Notes under the pieces: generated by a model
Seen by the model: the letters and a program-made list of their open reading frames with translations, nothing else
The model's database searches: none
Told to the model about the DNA's origin: nothing
Program-made: the position numbers and the translations under genes
Assembly: GCA_026913215.1 (NCBI GenBank)
Contig: JAPTYK010000001.1
Location: 2,976,001-3,040,000 of the forward strand
DNA from: Streptomyces diastatochromogenes
GTDB taxonomy: Bacteria > Actinomycetota > Actinomycetes > Streptomycetales > Streptomycetaceae
Reading direction: 5' to 3'
DNA length: 64,000 nucleotides
In this document: piece by piece, positions 1 to 9,156 of the stretch
Layout of the letters: each line of letters starts with the position of its first letter
Numbering within the stretch: the first letter of the stretch is position 1

Positions 1-2
1 CC

Positions 3-659
3 CTGGTGAGGTTCGCCGCCGCCCGGTTCGGCACCCGCAGCGAGCCGATGGAGGACATCGTCCAGGTCGGCACCATAGGCCTGATCAAGGCGATCGACCG
101 CTTCGAGCTCACTCGTGGCGTCGAGTTCCCGACCTTCGCGATGCCGACGATCATCGGCGAGATCAAGCGTTTCTTCCGGGACACCTCGTGGTCCGTGCAC
201 GTGCCCCGCAGACTCCAGGAGCTCCGGCTCGAACTGGCCAGGGCCGGTGACGCGCTCGCCCAGCGCCTCGACCGCGCCCCGACCGTCGCCGAACTCGCCG
301 AGGAGCTCGGCATCGCGCCGGAGGAGGTCGTCGAGGGCATGGCCGCGAGCAACGCGTACACCGCGACCTCGCTCGACGCCCGGCCCGACGAGGAGGACGG
401 CGCCGGCGGCGAGGCCGCGCTCGCCGACCGGCTCGGCTACGAGGACGACGGGCTCACCGGCATCGAGTACATCGCCTCCCTCAAGCCGATGATCGCCTCG
501 CTGCCCGCCCGCGAACGCCACATCCTCTCCCTCCGCTTCGTCTCCGGCCTGACCCAGTCGGAGATCGGCGCGGAACTCGGCATCTCCCAGATGCACGTGT
601 CCCGCCTCCTCGCCCGTACCCTCGGCAGGCTCCGCCGGGGCCTGACGCTGGAGGAGTGA
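3..659 (+). CDS. SigB/SigF-type RNA polymerase sigma factor, 5' end missing
   Basis: This is a stress or development type sigma-70 factor that directs RNA polymerase to alternative promoters. The reading frame is open at the window edge, so the N-terminus (region 1.2 and part of region 2) lies outside. Visible are the region 2 core EDIVQVGTIGLIKAIDRFE, a region 3 helix set, and a C-terminal region 4 helix-turn-helix with LTQSEIGAELGISQMHVSR. The motif order and spacing match the SigB/F/G group of Streptomyces. From remembered synteny (next to hut genes) it may be SigI, whose anti-sigma factor genes would lie upstream, outside the window. Family assignment is firm; the paralogue name is inference. 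Confidence 0.9.
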   Translation: MVRFAAARFGTRSEPMEDIVQVGTIGLIKAIDRFELTRGVEFPTFAMPTIIGEIKRFFRDTSWSVHVPRRLQELRLELARAGDALAQRLDRAPTVAELAEELGIAPEEVVEGMAASNAYTATSLDARPDEEDGAGGEAALADRLGYEDDGLTGIEYIASLKPMIASLPARERHILSLRFVSGLTQSEIGAELGISQMHVSRLLARTLGRLRRGLTLEE

Positions 660-811
660 GCTTCCCCGCCCCTCCCCCACCCCGCGACCGTCCCGGACCC
701 GACGGAGGGGGAGGCGGCGCCGGGCCCTAATTCGATGGCTCTCGAACGATCATCGCCGCTACCGTCGGGCGTCCGACCATCCCCCACCCGACACCGACGG
801 AGAGCGAAGCC

Positions 812-1165
812 ATGCCCGCGCAGCGACCGACGACCACCCTCTGGCGCCCCACCGGCCCCGGCGAGCTGGACCTCGTCCGCGAGTCGGGCTGGCGCGCCTG
901 GCCGCCCCGGCTGCCGGAGCAGCCGATCTTCTACCCCGTCCTCAACGAGGAGTACGCGGTCAGGATCGCCCGCGACTGGAACGTCAAGCACAGCGGCGCC
1001 GGCTACGTCACCCGCTTCGAGGTCGACACCGACTTCCTCCGCCGCTACCCGGTCCAGCAGGCGGGCGGACGGACGATCCTGGAGCTGTGGGTGCCCGCGG
1101 AGGAGCTCGACGAGTTCAACGCGCACATCGTCGGCGAGATCCGGGTCGTGCACGAGTTCCGCTGA
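812..1165 (+). CDS. Conserved small protein often annotated 'ADP-ribosylation/crystallin J1'
   Basis: A 117-residue soluble protein. I recognise the conserved core from actinobacterial proteins that carry the name ADP-ribosylation/crystallin J1, for example LPEQPIFYPVLNEEYAVRIA and the ending LWVPAEELDEFNAHIVGEI. That name is inherited annotation; no ADP-ribosyl hydrolase motif is visible and the function is unknown. The start at 812 is preceded by a GGAGAGCG-like ribosome binding site. The gene stands alone, convergent with hutI, with a strong hairpin between the two. The frame is intact. Confidence 0.75.
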   Translation: MPAQRPTTTLWRPTGPGELDLVRESGWRAWPPRLPEQPIFYPVLNEEYAVRIARDWNVKHSGAGYVTRFEVDTDFLRRYPVQQAGGRTILELWVPAEELDEFNAHIVGEIRVVHEFR

Positions 1166-1169
1166 GCGG

Positions 1170-1200
1170 GCCGTAGGCGCCGCGGGACGGCGCCTACGGC
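1170..1200. terminator. Bidirectional terminator hairpin
   Basis: GCCGTAGGCGCCG at 1170-1182 pairs perfectly with CGGCGCCTACGGC at 1188-1200 over a 5-nt loop. It sits between the convergent stops at 1165 and 1214, so it can end transcription from both sides. There is no U-tract, as is usual in Streptomyces. Confidence 0.75.
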
Positions 1201-1213
1201 TCGCTCCCCGCGG

Positions 1214-2460
1214 TCAGACCGCGCGTACGCCCTTGCGCCAGACCTCCGCGATCAGGGGGACGCCCGGACGGTAGGCCAGGTGGACGTGGGAGGGGGCGTC
1301 GAGGATCGTCAGGTCCGCCCGTGCCCCGGTGGTGAGGCGGCCGATGTCGGTGCGGCGGAGGGCGGCGGCGCCGCCGGCGGTGGCGGACCAGAGGGCCTCG
1401 TCGGGGTCATGAGCATGTCGCGGACGGCGAGGGCGATGCAGAAGGGCATCGAGGAGGTGAAGGAGGAGCCCGGGTTGCAGTCCGTGGAGAGGGCGACGGT
1501 CACGCCGACGTCGAGCAGGCGGCGGGCGTCGGGCCACTCGGCGCGGGTGGAGAACTCGGCGCCGGGGAGCAGGGTGGCGACCGTGTCGCCCTGGGCGAGG
1601 GCGTCGATGTCGGCGTCGGTCAGGTGGGTGCAGTGGTCGGCGCTGGCCGCGTCCAGTTCGACGGCGAGCTGCACGCCGGGGCCGTAGGTGAGCTGGTTGG
1701 CGTGGACGCGGGCCTGGAGGCCCTTCGCCATGCCGGCCTTGAGGATCGCGCGGGCCTGGTCGCCGTCGAAGGCGCCCTTCTCGCAGAAGACGTCGACCCA
1801 ACGGGCGTGCGGGGCGCAGGCGTCCAGCATCTCGCCGGTCACCAGCTTCACGTACGCGGCCGGGTCGTCGGCGTACTCGGGGGCCACGATGTGCGCGCCG
1901 AGGTAGGTGACCTCGTCGGTGTGCTCGGCGGCGATGCGCAGGGCGCGGGCCTCGTCCTCGACGGTGAGGCCGTAGCCGGACTTGGTCTCGAAGGTGGTGG
2001 TGCCCTGGCGGAGGGCCTCCCACATGTACGTGGCGACGTTCGCCGACAGTTCGGCGTCGGTGGCGGCGCGGGTCGCGGCGACCGTCGTGCGGATGCCGCC
2101 CGCCTTGTAGGGCTGGCCGGACATCCGGGCGTTGAACTCGGCCGTGCGGTCGCCCGCGAAGACGAGGTGCGAGTGGGAGTCGACGAAGCCCGGGATCACG
2201 GCCCGGCCGGCCGCGTCGACCCGGTTGTCAGAGGCGGGTGCTTTGCTTGATTCACCGACCCAGGCGATGCGGTCGCCTTCGATGACGACGGCCGCGTCCT
2301 GGATCAGACCGAGCGGCGAACCATCACCGAGGGAGGGGTCGTTGGTGACGAGACTGGCGATGTTGGTGACGACCGTGGCGTTCGTCGCCACGGCGCTGTT
2401 CGCGCTCGTGGGGGCGGAGGTCGCCGCCGGCCTGTTCGTCGCCGCGGGGCCGGTGTTCAT
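1214..2460 (-). CDS. hutI: Imidazolonepropionase (frameshifted near 1406)
   Basis: Third enzyme of histidine degradation; it hydrolyses 4-imidazolone-5-propionate to N-formimidoyl-L-glutamate. It is an amidohydrolase-superfamily metalloenzyme; the HxH metal motif is visible at residues 96-98 (DSHSHLVF), and the C-terminal strand segment has [17 protein letters not shown]. The frame breaks near 1406: one extra C in the CCCC run after MLMTP restores [12 protein letters not shown] and the full C-terminus, so a sequencing error is likely. The start at 2460 has AAAGGGAG upstream. That start gives about 30 extra Thr/Ala/Asn-rich residues before the usual HutI beginning ([16 protein letters not shown]); the true start may be internal. 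It is the last gene of the leftward hut operon. Confidence 0.93.
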
Positions 2461-2477
2461 GGTGAGAGATCTCCCTT

Positions 2478-3817
2478 TCAGCCGCGCACGGCGGCGATCG
2501 AGTCGGCGAGGGCCTGTGCCACGTCCGGTACGGAGACGTGTGCCCCGTCCCGGACGATCTGGCGTCCGCCCACGATCGTGTGCCGCACGTCCGCGGCCGA
2601 CGCCGCGAATACCGCCGTCTCGGCTGCCAGCCGCGGCACCGGGCCCGCTGTCCTGACGGAGTCGAGCGCGATCGTCGTGAAGTCGGCGAGCGCGCCCTGC
2701 TCCAGGGTGCCCGCGTCGTGCCAGCCGAGGGCCGCGTGGCCGTCGGCCGTCGCCGCGCGGAGCAGCGCGGCGGCCGTCCAGTGGCCGCGGGTGCGGGTGC
2801 GCAGGCGTTCGTTCAGTTCCATCGCCCGTGCCTCTTCGAGGAGGTCGATGACGGCGTGGCTGTCGCTGCCGAGGGAGAGCGGGAGCCGGCTCCCTGGAGG
2901 GCGACGGCGGGGCCGATGCCGTCGGCGAGGTCCCGTTCGGTCGTCGGGCACATGCAGGTGCCGGTGGCCGAGGAGCCGAGGAGGGTGATGTCCTCGTCCG
3001 TGAGGTGGGTGTTGTGGACGCCCGTGGTGCGGGGGCCCAGGACGCCGTGCTCCGCGAGGAGTCGGGTCGGCGTCATGCCGTGGGCCGCCCGGCAGGCGTC
3101 GTTCTCCGCCGTCTGCTCCGAGAGGTGGACGTGGAGGGGGGCCCGCCGGTCCTCGGCCCAGCGCGCCACCGTCGACAGCTGGTCGGCCGGGACGGCCCGT
3201 ACGGAGTGGATGGCCGCCCCGATGCGTACGCCGTCGCGGTCCTTGAGGGCCGAGACCCGCCGCGCCCACTGTTCGGCCGTGCCGTCGGTGAAGCGGAGCT
3301 GGTGCCGCTCGGGGGCGGCGCCGAAGCCGGAGGAGAGGTAGGCGGTGTCGAGGAGGGTGATGCGGATGCCCGCCTCGCCGGCCGCCGCGATCAGGGCCTC
3401 GCCCATGGCGTTGGGGTCGGCGTACGGGCTGCCGCCGGGCGCGTGGTGCAGATAGTGGAACTCGCCGACGGCGGTGATGCCGGCGAGGGCCATCTCGGCG
3501 TACACCGCGCGGGCGAGCGCGAAGTAGTTGTCCGGGGTGAGCTTCTGGGCGACGGTGTACATGACCTCGCGCCAGGTCCAGAAGGTCCCGGAGCCCACCT
3601 GGACGGTGCCGCGCAGGGCGCGGTGGAAGGCGTGCGAGTGGGCGTTGGCGAGGCCGGGGACCGTGAGGCCGCGGAGGACGACGGCGCCGGGCGGCGGGGC
3701 CTCCACGCCCGTGCGTACGGCTCCGATGCGGCCGTCCTCGGTGACCTCCAGGGCCACGCCCGGCTCGACCTCGGTGGCGAGCCAGGCGTGCTCCAGCCAG
3801 TACGTCGTCAGCGGCAC
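2478..3817 (-). CDS. hutF: Formimidoylglutamate deiminase (frameshifted near 2883)
   Basis: Converts N-formimidoyl-L-glutamate to N-formyl-L-glutamate and ammonia. It is an amidohydrolase-superfamily enzyme with the N-terminal metal motif [13 protein letters not shown], a mid-domain [12 protein letters not shown] and a C-terminal [17 protein letters not shown] carrying the metal-binding Asp. One missing C in the CCC run at about 2881-2884 splits the frame between LQGAGS and PLSLGSD; restoring it gives a full-length protein of about 446 residues. The GTG start at 3817 overlaps the stop of the upstream M20 amidohydrolase by 10 nt, which suggests translational coupling. Confidence 0.93.
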
Positions 3818-5025
3818 GCCAGCTCCTCCAGTACGTCGGCGAGTGCGAGGACCCCGGCCACGCAGTCGTCCTCGGCCGCGTTCTCGGCCGGGGAGTGCGA
3901 GACGCCGGTCGGGTTCCGTACGAACAGCATGGCGGTCGGGATCGCTTCGGACAGGATGCCCGCGTCGTGTCCCGCGCCCGTGCCGAGGACCGGCACCTTG
4001 CCCGTGGTGCCGAGGACGCGGGAGAGCTCGTCGCGCAGGGCGTGCGAGAACTCCACGATCGGGGTGGCGGACTCCTGGACGACGGCGAGGTCGATGCCGT
4101 GGCGGTCGGCGTAGTCCCGGGCCGCGGCCTCGACCCCGGCGATGACCTTGTCCAGGGAGCCCTGGTCGGCGGCGCGGGCGTCGAGCCAGCCGCGGACCAT
4201 CGACGGGATGGCGTTGACGCCGTTGGGTTCGACGGCGATCTTGCCGAAGGTGGCCACGGCGCCCGCGAGTTCGGCCTCGCGGCGGGCGGCGAGGACCGTC
4301 TCGGCGTAGGTGAGCATCGGGTCGCGGCGGTCGACCAGGCGGGTGGTGCCCGCGTGGTTGGCCTCGCCGGCGAAGTCGTACCGCCAGCGGCCGTGCGGCC
4401 AGATGGAGGAGGCGATGCCGACGGGGTCGCCGGAGAGGTCCAGGGCGCGGCCCTGCTCGACGTGGAGCTCGACGAAGGCGCCGATGCGGCCCAGCCGCTC
4501 GGGGTCCGCGCCGATGGCGGAGGGGTCGTACCCGGCGGCCTCCATGGCCTGCGGGAGGCTGACGCCGTCGGCGTCGCGGAGCTCGTACGCCTGCTCCTTC
4601 GTCAGCCGTCCGGCGGTGAGGCGGGAGCCGACGCAGGCGAGGCCGAAGCGGGCTCCTTCCTCGTCGCCGAAGTTGACGATGGCGAGGGGCCGCTTGAAGG
4701 AGGCGCCGCGGGCGCGGAGTTCGTCGAGGGCGGCGAAGGCGGACACGACGCCGAGGGGGCCGTCGAAGGCGCCGCCGTCGGGGACGGAGTCCAGGTGGGA
4801 GCCGGTGACGACGGCGTCGCCGGCCGTGGGGTCGCCGAGCCAGGCCCACTGGTTGCCGTTGCGGTCGGTCTCGACGTCCAGGCGGCGGGCCTCGGCCTGC
4901 ATCCGGAACCAGAGCCGGCAGTCGGCGTCGGCCTCGGTCCAGGCGTAGCGGCGGTAGCCACCGGAGGCGGCGTTGCGGCCGATGGGCCGCAACGACCGCC
5001 ACATGGCGTGGAAGGTGGCGCTCAC
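3808..5025 (-). CDS. M20-family amidohydrolase (allantoate/N-carbamoyl/N-formylglutamate type)
   Basis: A 405-residue zinc-dependent hydrolase of the hydantoinase/carbamoylase (AllC-like) M20 family. Metal and catalytic motifs are visible in order: [40 protein letters not shown] and the C-terminal [10 protein letters not shown]. It is usually annotated allantoate amidohydrolase. Its place between hutU and hutF, overlapping hutU by 4 nt (ATGA) and hutF by 10 nt, makes N-formylglutamate deformylation, the otherwise missing last Hut step, the most likely role. That role is inference from position. The frame is intact. Confidence 0.88.
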   Translation of the reverse strand: MSATFHAMWRSLRPIGRNAASGGYRRYAWTEADADCRLWFRMQAEARRLDVETDRNGNQWAWLGDPTAGDAVVTGSHLDSVPDGGAFDGPLGVVSAFAALDELRARGASFKRPLAIVNFGDEEGARFGLACVGSRLTAGRLTKEQAYELRDADGVSLPQAMEAAGYDPSAIGADPERLGRIGAFVELHVEQGRALDLSGDPVGIASSIWPHGRWRYDFAGEANHAGTTRLVDRRDPMLTYAETVLAARREAELAGAVATFGKIAVEPNGVNAIPSMVRGWLDARAADQGSLDKVIAGVEAAARDYADRHGIDLAVVQESATPIVEFSHALRDELSRVLGTTGKVPVLGTGAGHDAGILSEAIPTAMLFVRNPTGVSHSPAENAAEDDCVAGVLALADVLEELACR

Positions 5026-6697
5026 GCCGAGGCCTCGTCCTCGGAGCCCTCGCGCATCGGGACGCGGACGCCCTTCTCGTCGGCGACGCGCTCGGCGATG
5101 TCGTAGCCGGCGTCGACGTGGCGGATGACGCCCATGCCGGGGTCGTTGGTGAGGACGCGGCGGATCTTCTCGCCGGCGAGCTTGGTGCCGTCGGCGACGG
5201 AGACCTGGCCGGCGTGGATGGAGCGGCCCATGCCGACGCCGCCGCCGTGGTGGAGGGAGACCCAGGAGGCGCCGGAGGCGACGTTGACCATGGCGTTGAG
5301 CAGGGGCCAGTCGGCGATGGCGTCGGAGCCGTCGAGCATGGCCTCGGTCTCGCGGTACGGGGAGGCGACGGAGCCGCAGTCGAGGTGGTCGCGGCCGATG
5401 GCGAGGGGGGCGGCGAGGGTGCCGTCGGCGACCATGTCGTTGAACATGTCGCCGGCCTTGTCTCGCTCGCCCTGGCCGAGCCAGCAGATGCGGGCGGGCA
5501 GGCCCTGGAAGTGGACGCGCTCGCCGGCCATCTTGATCCAGCGGTGCAGGGACTCGTTCTCGGGGAAGAGGTCGAGGATCGCCTTGTCCGTCTTGTGGAT
5601 GTCGCTCGCCTCGCCGGAGAGGGCGGCCCAGCGGAAGGGGCCCTTGCCCTCGCAGAACAGCGGGCGGATGTAGGCGGGGACGAAGCCGGGGAAGGCGAAG
5701 GCGCGGTCGTAGCCGGCGAGCTGGGCCTCGCCGCGGATGGAGTTGCCGTAGTCGAAGACCTCGGCGCCGGCGTCCATGAAGCCGACCATGGCCTCGACGT
5801 GCCGGGCCATGGACTCGCGGGAGCGCCGGGTGAAGCCGGCCGGGTCCTTGGCGGCCTCGTCGGCCATGTCCTCGAAGGCGACGCCGACGGGGAGGTAGGA
5901 GAGCGGGTCGTGGGCCGAGGTCTGGTCGGTCACGATGTCGATCGGGGCGCCCTCGGCGAGCATCTGCGGGACGAGCTCGGCGGCGTTGCCGAGGAGGCCG
6001 ATGGAGAGCGGGCGGCGGGCGTCGCGGGCCTCGACGGCGAGCTGGAGGGCGTGGGCGAGGTTGTCGGCCCTGACGTCCAGGTAGCGGTGCTCGATGCGGC
6101 GCTCGATGGCGCGCGGGTCGACGTCGACGCAGATGGCGACGCCGTCGTTCATCGTGACGGCCAGCGGCTGGGCGCCGCCCATGCCGCCGAGTCCGGCGGT
6201 GAGGGTGATCGTCCCGGCGAGGGTGCCGCCGAACTTCTTCGCGGCGACGGCGGCGAAGGTCTCGTAGGTGCCCTGGAGGATGCCCTGGGTGCCGATGTAG
6301 ATCCAGGAGCCGGCCGTCATCTGGCCGTACATGGTGAGGCCGAGCTTCTCCAGGCGGCGGAACTCCTCCCAGTTGGCCCAGTCGCCGACGAGGTTGGAGT
6401 TGGCGATGAGGACGCGGGGGCCCACTCGTGGGTCTGCATGACGCCGACGGGGCGGCCGGACTGGACGAGCATCGTCTCGTCCTGCTTGAGGGTGCGCAGG
6501 GTGCGGACCATGGCGTCGAAGGAGCGCCAGTCGCGGGCGGCCTTGCCGGTGCCGCCGTAGACGACGAGCTTGTCGGGGTGCTCGGCGACCTCGGGGTCGA
6601 GGTTGTTCTGAAGCATCCGGAGGGCGGCTTCCTGCTGCCATCCCAGGGCGCTGAGTTCCGTACCGCGGGCGGCTCGCACGGGGCGGGGACCTGACAT
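5022..6697 (-). CDS. hutU: Urocanate hydratase (frameshifted near 6418)
   Basis: Urocanase, the second histidine-degradation step, converts urocanate to imidazolonepropionate with tightly bound NAD+. The protein begins [15 protein letters not shown] and contains [11 protein letters not shown], the NAD-binding [19 protein letters not shown] and the C-terminal [17 protein letters not shown], all typical of urocanase. A missing C in the C5 run at 6416-6420 separates QTHEWAP from [19 protein letters not shown]; corrected length is about 558 residues, normal for the family. It is the first gene of the leftward operon; its stop overlaps the next start by 4 nt. The GGTGCCTCC-rich leader is short, and a palindrome lies about 55 nt upstream. 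No hutH is in the window. Confidence 0.95.
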
Positions 6698-6750
6698 GGG
6701 GGTGCCTCCTCGAATGTCGTTCAGATATTCACATCCTGGACTGCTGAATA

Positions 6751-6762
6751 GTTGTAGTCAAC
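6751..6762. promoter_or_regulatory. Operator-like inverted repeat between hutU and the divergent decarboxylase gene
   Basis: GTTG-TAGT-CAAC lies within the AT-rich stretch AATAGTTGTAGTCAACAG, in the roughly 100-nt divergent intergenic region. The shape (TTG-N4-CAA) is that of MarR-type operators. It could control hutU, the decarboxylase, or both. No regulator gene lies next to it, so the assignment is weak. Confidence 0.35.
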
Positions 6763-6800
6763 AGGGCGTGCCGGACGGGCGATGGACGAGGATGGGCCCC

Positions 6801-8116
6801 ATGGCCTCCTCCCGTCGCGATCTCGCCGTCCGAGCCACCGTCGATCAAGGACTCCTCTCCCCCGCCGAACCGGTCGTCGCCCTTCTCGACACCGCCGGCA
6901 TCCGCGCCTCCGCCGCCGCCCTGACCAGCGCCTTCGCCGCCGTCACCGACGCCCCGTGCTGCACGCCTTCGCCGTGAAGGCCGCCCCGCTCGTCCCCGTC
7001 CTGCGCCTGCTCCACGAGGCGGGGCTCGGCGCCGAGGTCGCCAGCCCCGGCGAGCTGGCCCTCGCCCGCGCCGCCGGGCGTCCCGCCCGCCCGCACCGTC
7101 CTCGACTCCCCGCCAAGACCCCGGCCGAGCTCCGCCAGGCCCTCGCGCTCGGCATCGCGGTCAACGCCGACAACCTCCAGGAGCTGGCCCGCCTGGACGC
7201 GCTCGTCGCCTCCGCCCCCACCGCCTCACCCCTTGGAATCCGGGTGAACCCGCAGGTCGGAGCCGGTTCCATCGGCGCGCTCTCGACCGCGACCGCCACC
7301 TCCAAGTTCGGCGTGGCGCTCCGCGACGAGGGCGCCCGCAAGACCGTCGTCGCGGCCTACCTGGAGCGGCCCTGGCTGACCCGGCTGCACACCCACACCG
7401 GCTCCCAGGGCGTCCCGCTCGCCCTCATGGCCGAGGGGGTCGGGGAGGCGTACGCGCTGGCCGAGGAGATCAACCGGGCGGCCGGACGGCAGCAGGTCGA
7501 CACCCTCGACATCGGCGGCGGCCTGCCCGTGAACTTCGCCTCCGACGAGGAGACCCCGACCTACGCGGAGTACGCCCGGCTGCTCGCCGACACCGTCCCC
7601 GGGCTCCTCGACGGCCGCTACCGGCTCGTCACCGAGTTCGGGCGCTCCCTGCTCGCCAAGCACGGCCTGGTCCTCGCCCGCGTGGAGTACACGAAGACCT
7701 CCGGCGGCCGCCCGATCGCCCTCACCCACGCGGGCGTGCAGCTGGCCACCCGGACGGTCTACGCCCCCGAGGCCTGGCCCCTGCGCGTCCTCGCGTACGA
7801 CCCCGAGGGCCGGCCCCGCACCGGCGAGGTCACCGTCCAGGACGTGGCGGGCCCCGCCTGCTTCGCCGGGGACCTCCTCGCCCGGGGCCGCGCGCTGCCG
7901 TCGCTGCGCCCCGGGGACGTCGTCGCGGTCCCGGACACCGGCGCGTACTGCTTCGCCCACCACTACGCGTACAACAGCCTGCCCCGGCCCGCGGTCCACG
8001 GCTTCACGGTGGACCGCGACGGGGCGGTGACGTTCACGACCGTGCGGAAGGCCCAGACGCTCGACGAGATCGTCGCCGAGGCGGGCGGGGCGCACGCGGA
8101 CGCGCTGGTCCGGTAG
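6801..8116 (+). CDS. PLP-dependent diaminopimelate/ornithine-type decarboxylase (frameshifted)
   Basis: Fold-type III PLP decarboxylase of the LysA family. The PLP lysine lies in VLHAFAVKAAP; the phosphate-binding and substrate loops are seen as RLHTHTGSQG, DIGGGLPVNF, TEFGRSLLAKHG and GAYCFAHHYAYNS. Three breaks occur. A missing C near 6956 separates TDAP from VLHAF. Near 7078 a GGG run looks one base long, and near 7111 a CCCC run looks one base short; these two compensate, scrambling about 11 residues. The enzyme could act on diaminopimelate, ornithine, arginine or another amino acid; it is smaller and divergent from canonical LysA, so the substrate is not assigned. It is divergent from hutU. 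Confidence 0.8.
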
Positions 8117-8148
8117 CGCTCCGGGGGCGGCCCGGCTTCGATGAGGAC

Positions 8149-8631
8149 ATGACTGGAACGCGTACGGACGCCACCACCTCCGTCGTCGTCGAACGCCGGG
8201 TCGCCGCCTCCCCCGGGCGGGTCTGGGAGTCGATCACCGACCTGCGGGACATGCCCCGCCTCCTCTCCGGCGTCGACCGGGTGGAGGTGCTCACCGAGGG
8301 CGGCTTCGCCGTGGGCACGCGCTGGCGCGAGACCCGGCGGATGCTGGGCAAGGAGGCCACCGAGGAGATGACCGTGACCGAGTGCGAGCCGCCCGACCGG
8401 TACGTCACGGTCGCCGGCTCGCACGGCATGCGCTACGTCTCCGAGCTCACCCTCACGCCCGACGGCGCCGGGTCCACCACCCTGCGCATGGCCTTCTCCG
8501 CCCGGCCCGCCGACGGCCGCGCCCCGGGGCTCCTCGCCCGCGCGCTCGCCCGCTTCGGGGCGAAGGCGGTCGCGAAGGCGCTCGCGAAGGACCTGTCCGA
8601 CATCGCGCGCGCCGTGGAGTCGCACACCTGA
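8149..8631 (+). CDS. SRPBCC-fold (polyketide cyclase/dehydrase-like) protein
   Basis: A 160-residue START/SRPBCC-fold protein. Visible family features are the opening strand VVVERRVAASPGRVWESITD, the mid strand GTRWRETRRMLGKEATEEM and the long C-terminal helix ARFGAKAVAKALAKDLSDI. Such proteins bind hydrophobic ligands in a central cavity; the ligand cannot be told. It starts 33 nt after the decarboxylase and may be cotranscribed. The frame is intact. Confidence 0.75.
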   Translation: MTGTRTDATTSVVVERRVAASPGRVWESITDLRDMPRLLSGVDRVEVLTEGGFAVGTRWRETRRMLGKEATEEMTVTECEPPDRYVTVAGSHGMRYVSELTLTPDGAGSTTLRMAFSARPADGRAPGLLARALARFGAKAVAKALAKDLSDIARAVESHT

Positions 8632-8772
8632 TCCGCACTCCTTCTGATCAATTCGCGCCAGACGACGGCATGTTCCTATGGAAAATGCCAGAACCCCTCC
8701 CGGGGCCGGAACGTTCAGTAGCGTCACCGTCACTGCCGCACGTCCGCACGCCGCATCGGGAGGGGAATCCGC

Positions 8773-9156
8773 GTGCCCGGAATCGACGAGTGCCTGCTTC
8801 AGGCCATGGCCCTGCCCGGGGCCCGGGGCGCCTCCCTGGTCGACTGGACCAGCGGTCTCGCACTCGGCACGGCGGGCGACTCACCGGTCGGCGACCACGA
8901 GACGACGGCCGCCGAGACCGCCGAACTCGCCCGCGCGGCGGCCGAGTTCGACTCGTTCACCGCCGGAGGGGACGACGGGCCGCCGGTCGAGGACCTCATC
9001 GTCACCACCCGCGCCGGCTACCACGTCCTCCGCTTCGTCGAGACCTCCTTCGACAGCAGCGTCTTCCTCCACCTCTGGCTCGACCGCGACTCCGGCAACC
9101 TCGCCCTCGCCCGGCTCCGGCTCCGCGACCTCGCGGACAGGCTGGTGCTGGGATGA
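8773..9156 (+). CDS. Small Roadblock-like protein, first gene of a signalling cassette
   Basis: A 127-residue protein starting at GTG 8773 behind GGGAGGGG. It shares a pattern with the protein at 10377: LVDWTSGLALGT, then VEDLIVTTRAGYHVLRFV, then VFLHLWLDRDSGNLALAR. The alternation of strands and helices is that expected of a Roadblock/LC7 (profilin-like) fold; this is inference, not a named family I am sure of. The stop overlaps the next start (ATGA at 9153-9156), so this and the DUF4388-like gene are translationally coupled. Confidence 0.6.
   Translation: MPGIDECLLQAMALPGARGASLVDWTSGLALGTAGDSPVGDHETTAAETAELARAAAEFDSFTAGGDDGPPVEDLIVTTRAGYHVLRFVETSFDSSVFLHLWLDRDSGNLALARLRLRDLADRLVLG

Noticed and set aside
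5118..6560. Long open frame on the + strand opposite hutU
   Set aside because: It is an artefact of GC-rich third positions; the composition is Gly/Ala/Val-rich with no domain, and hutU is certain on the other strand. Similar long shadow frames occur opposite many genes.
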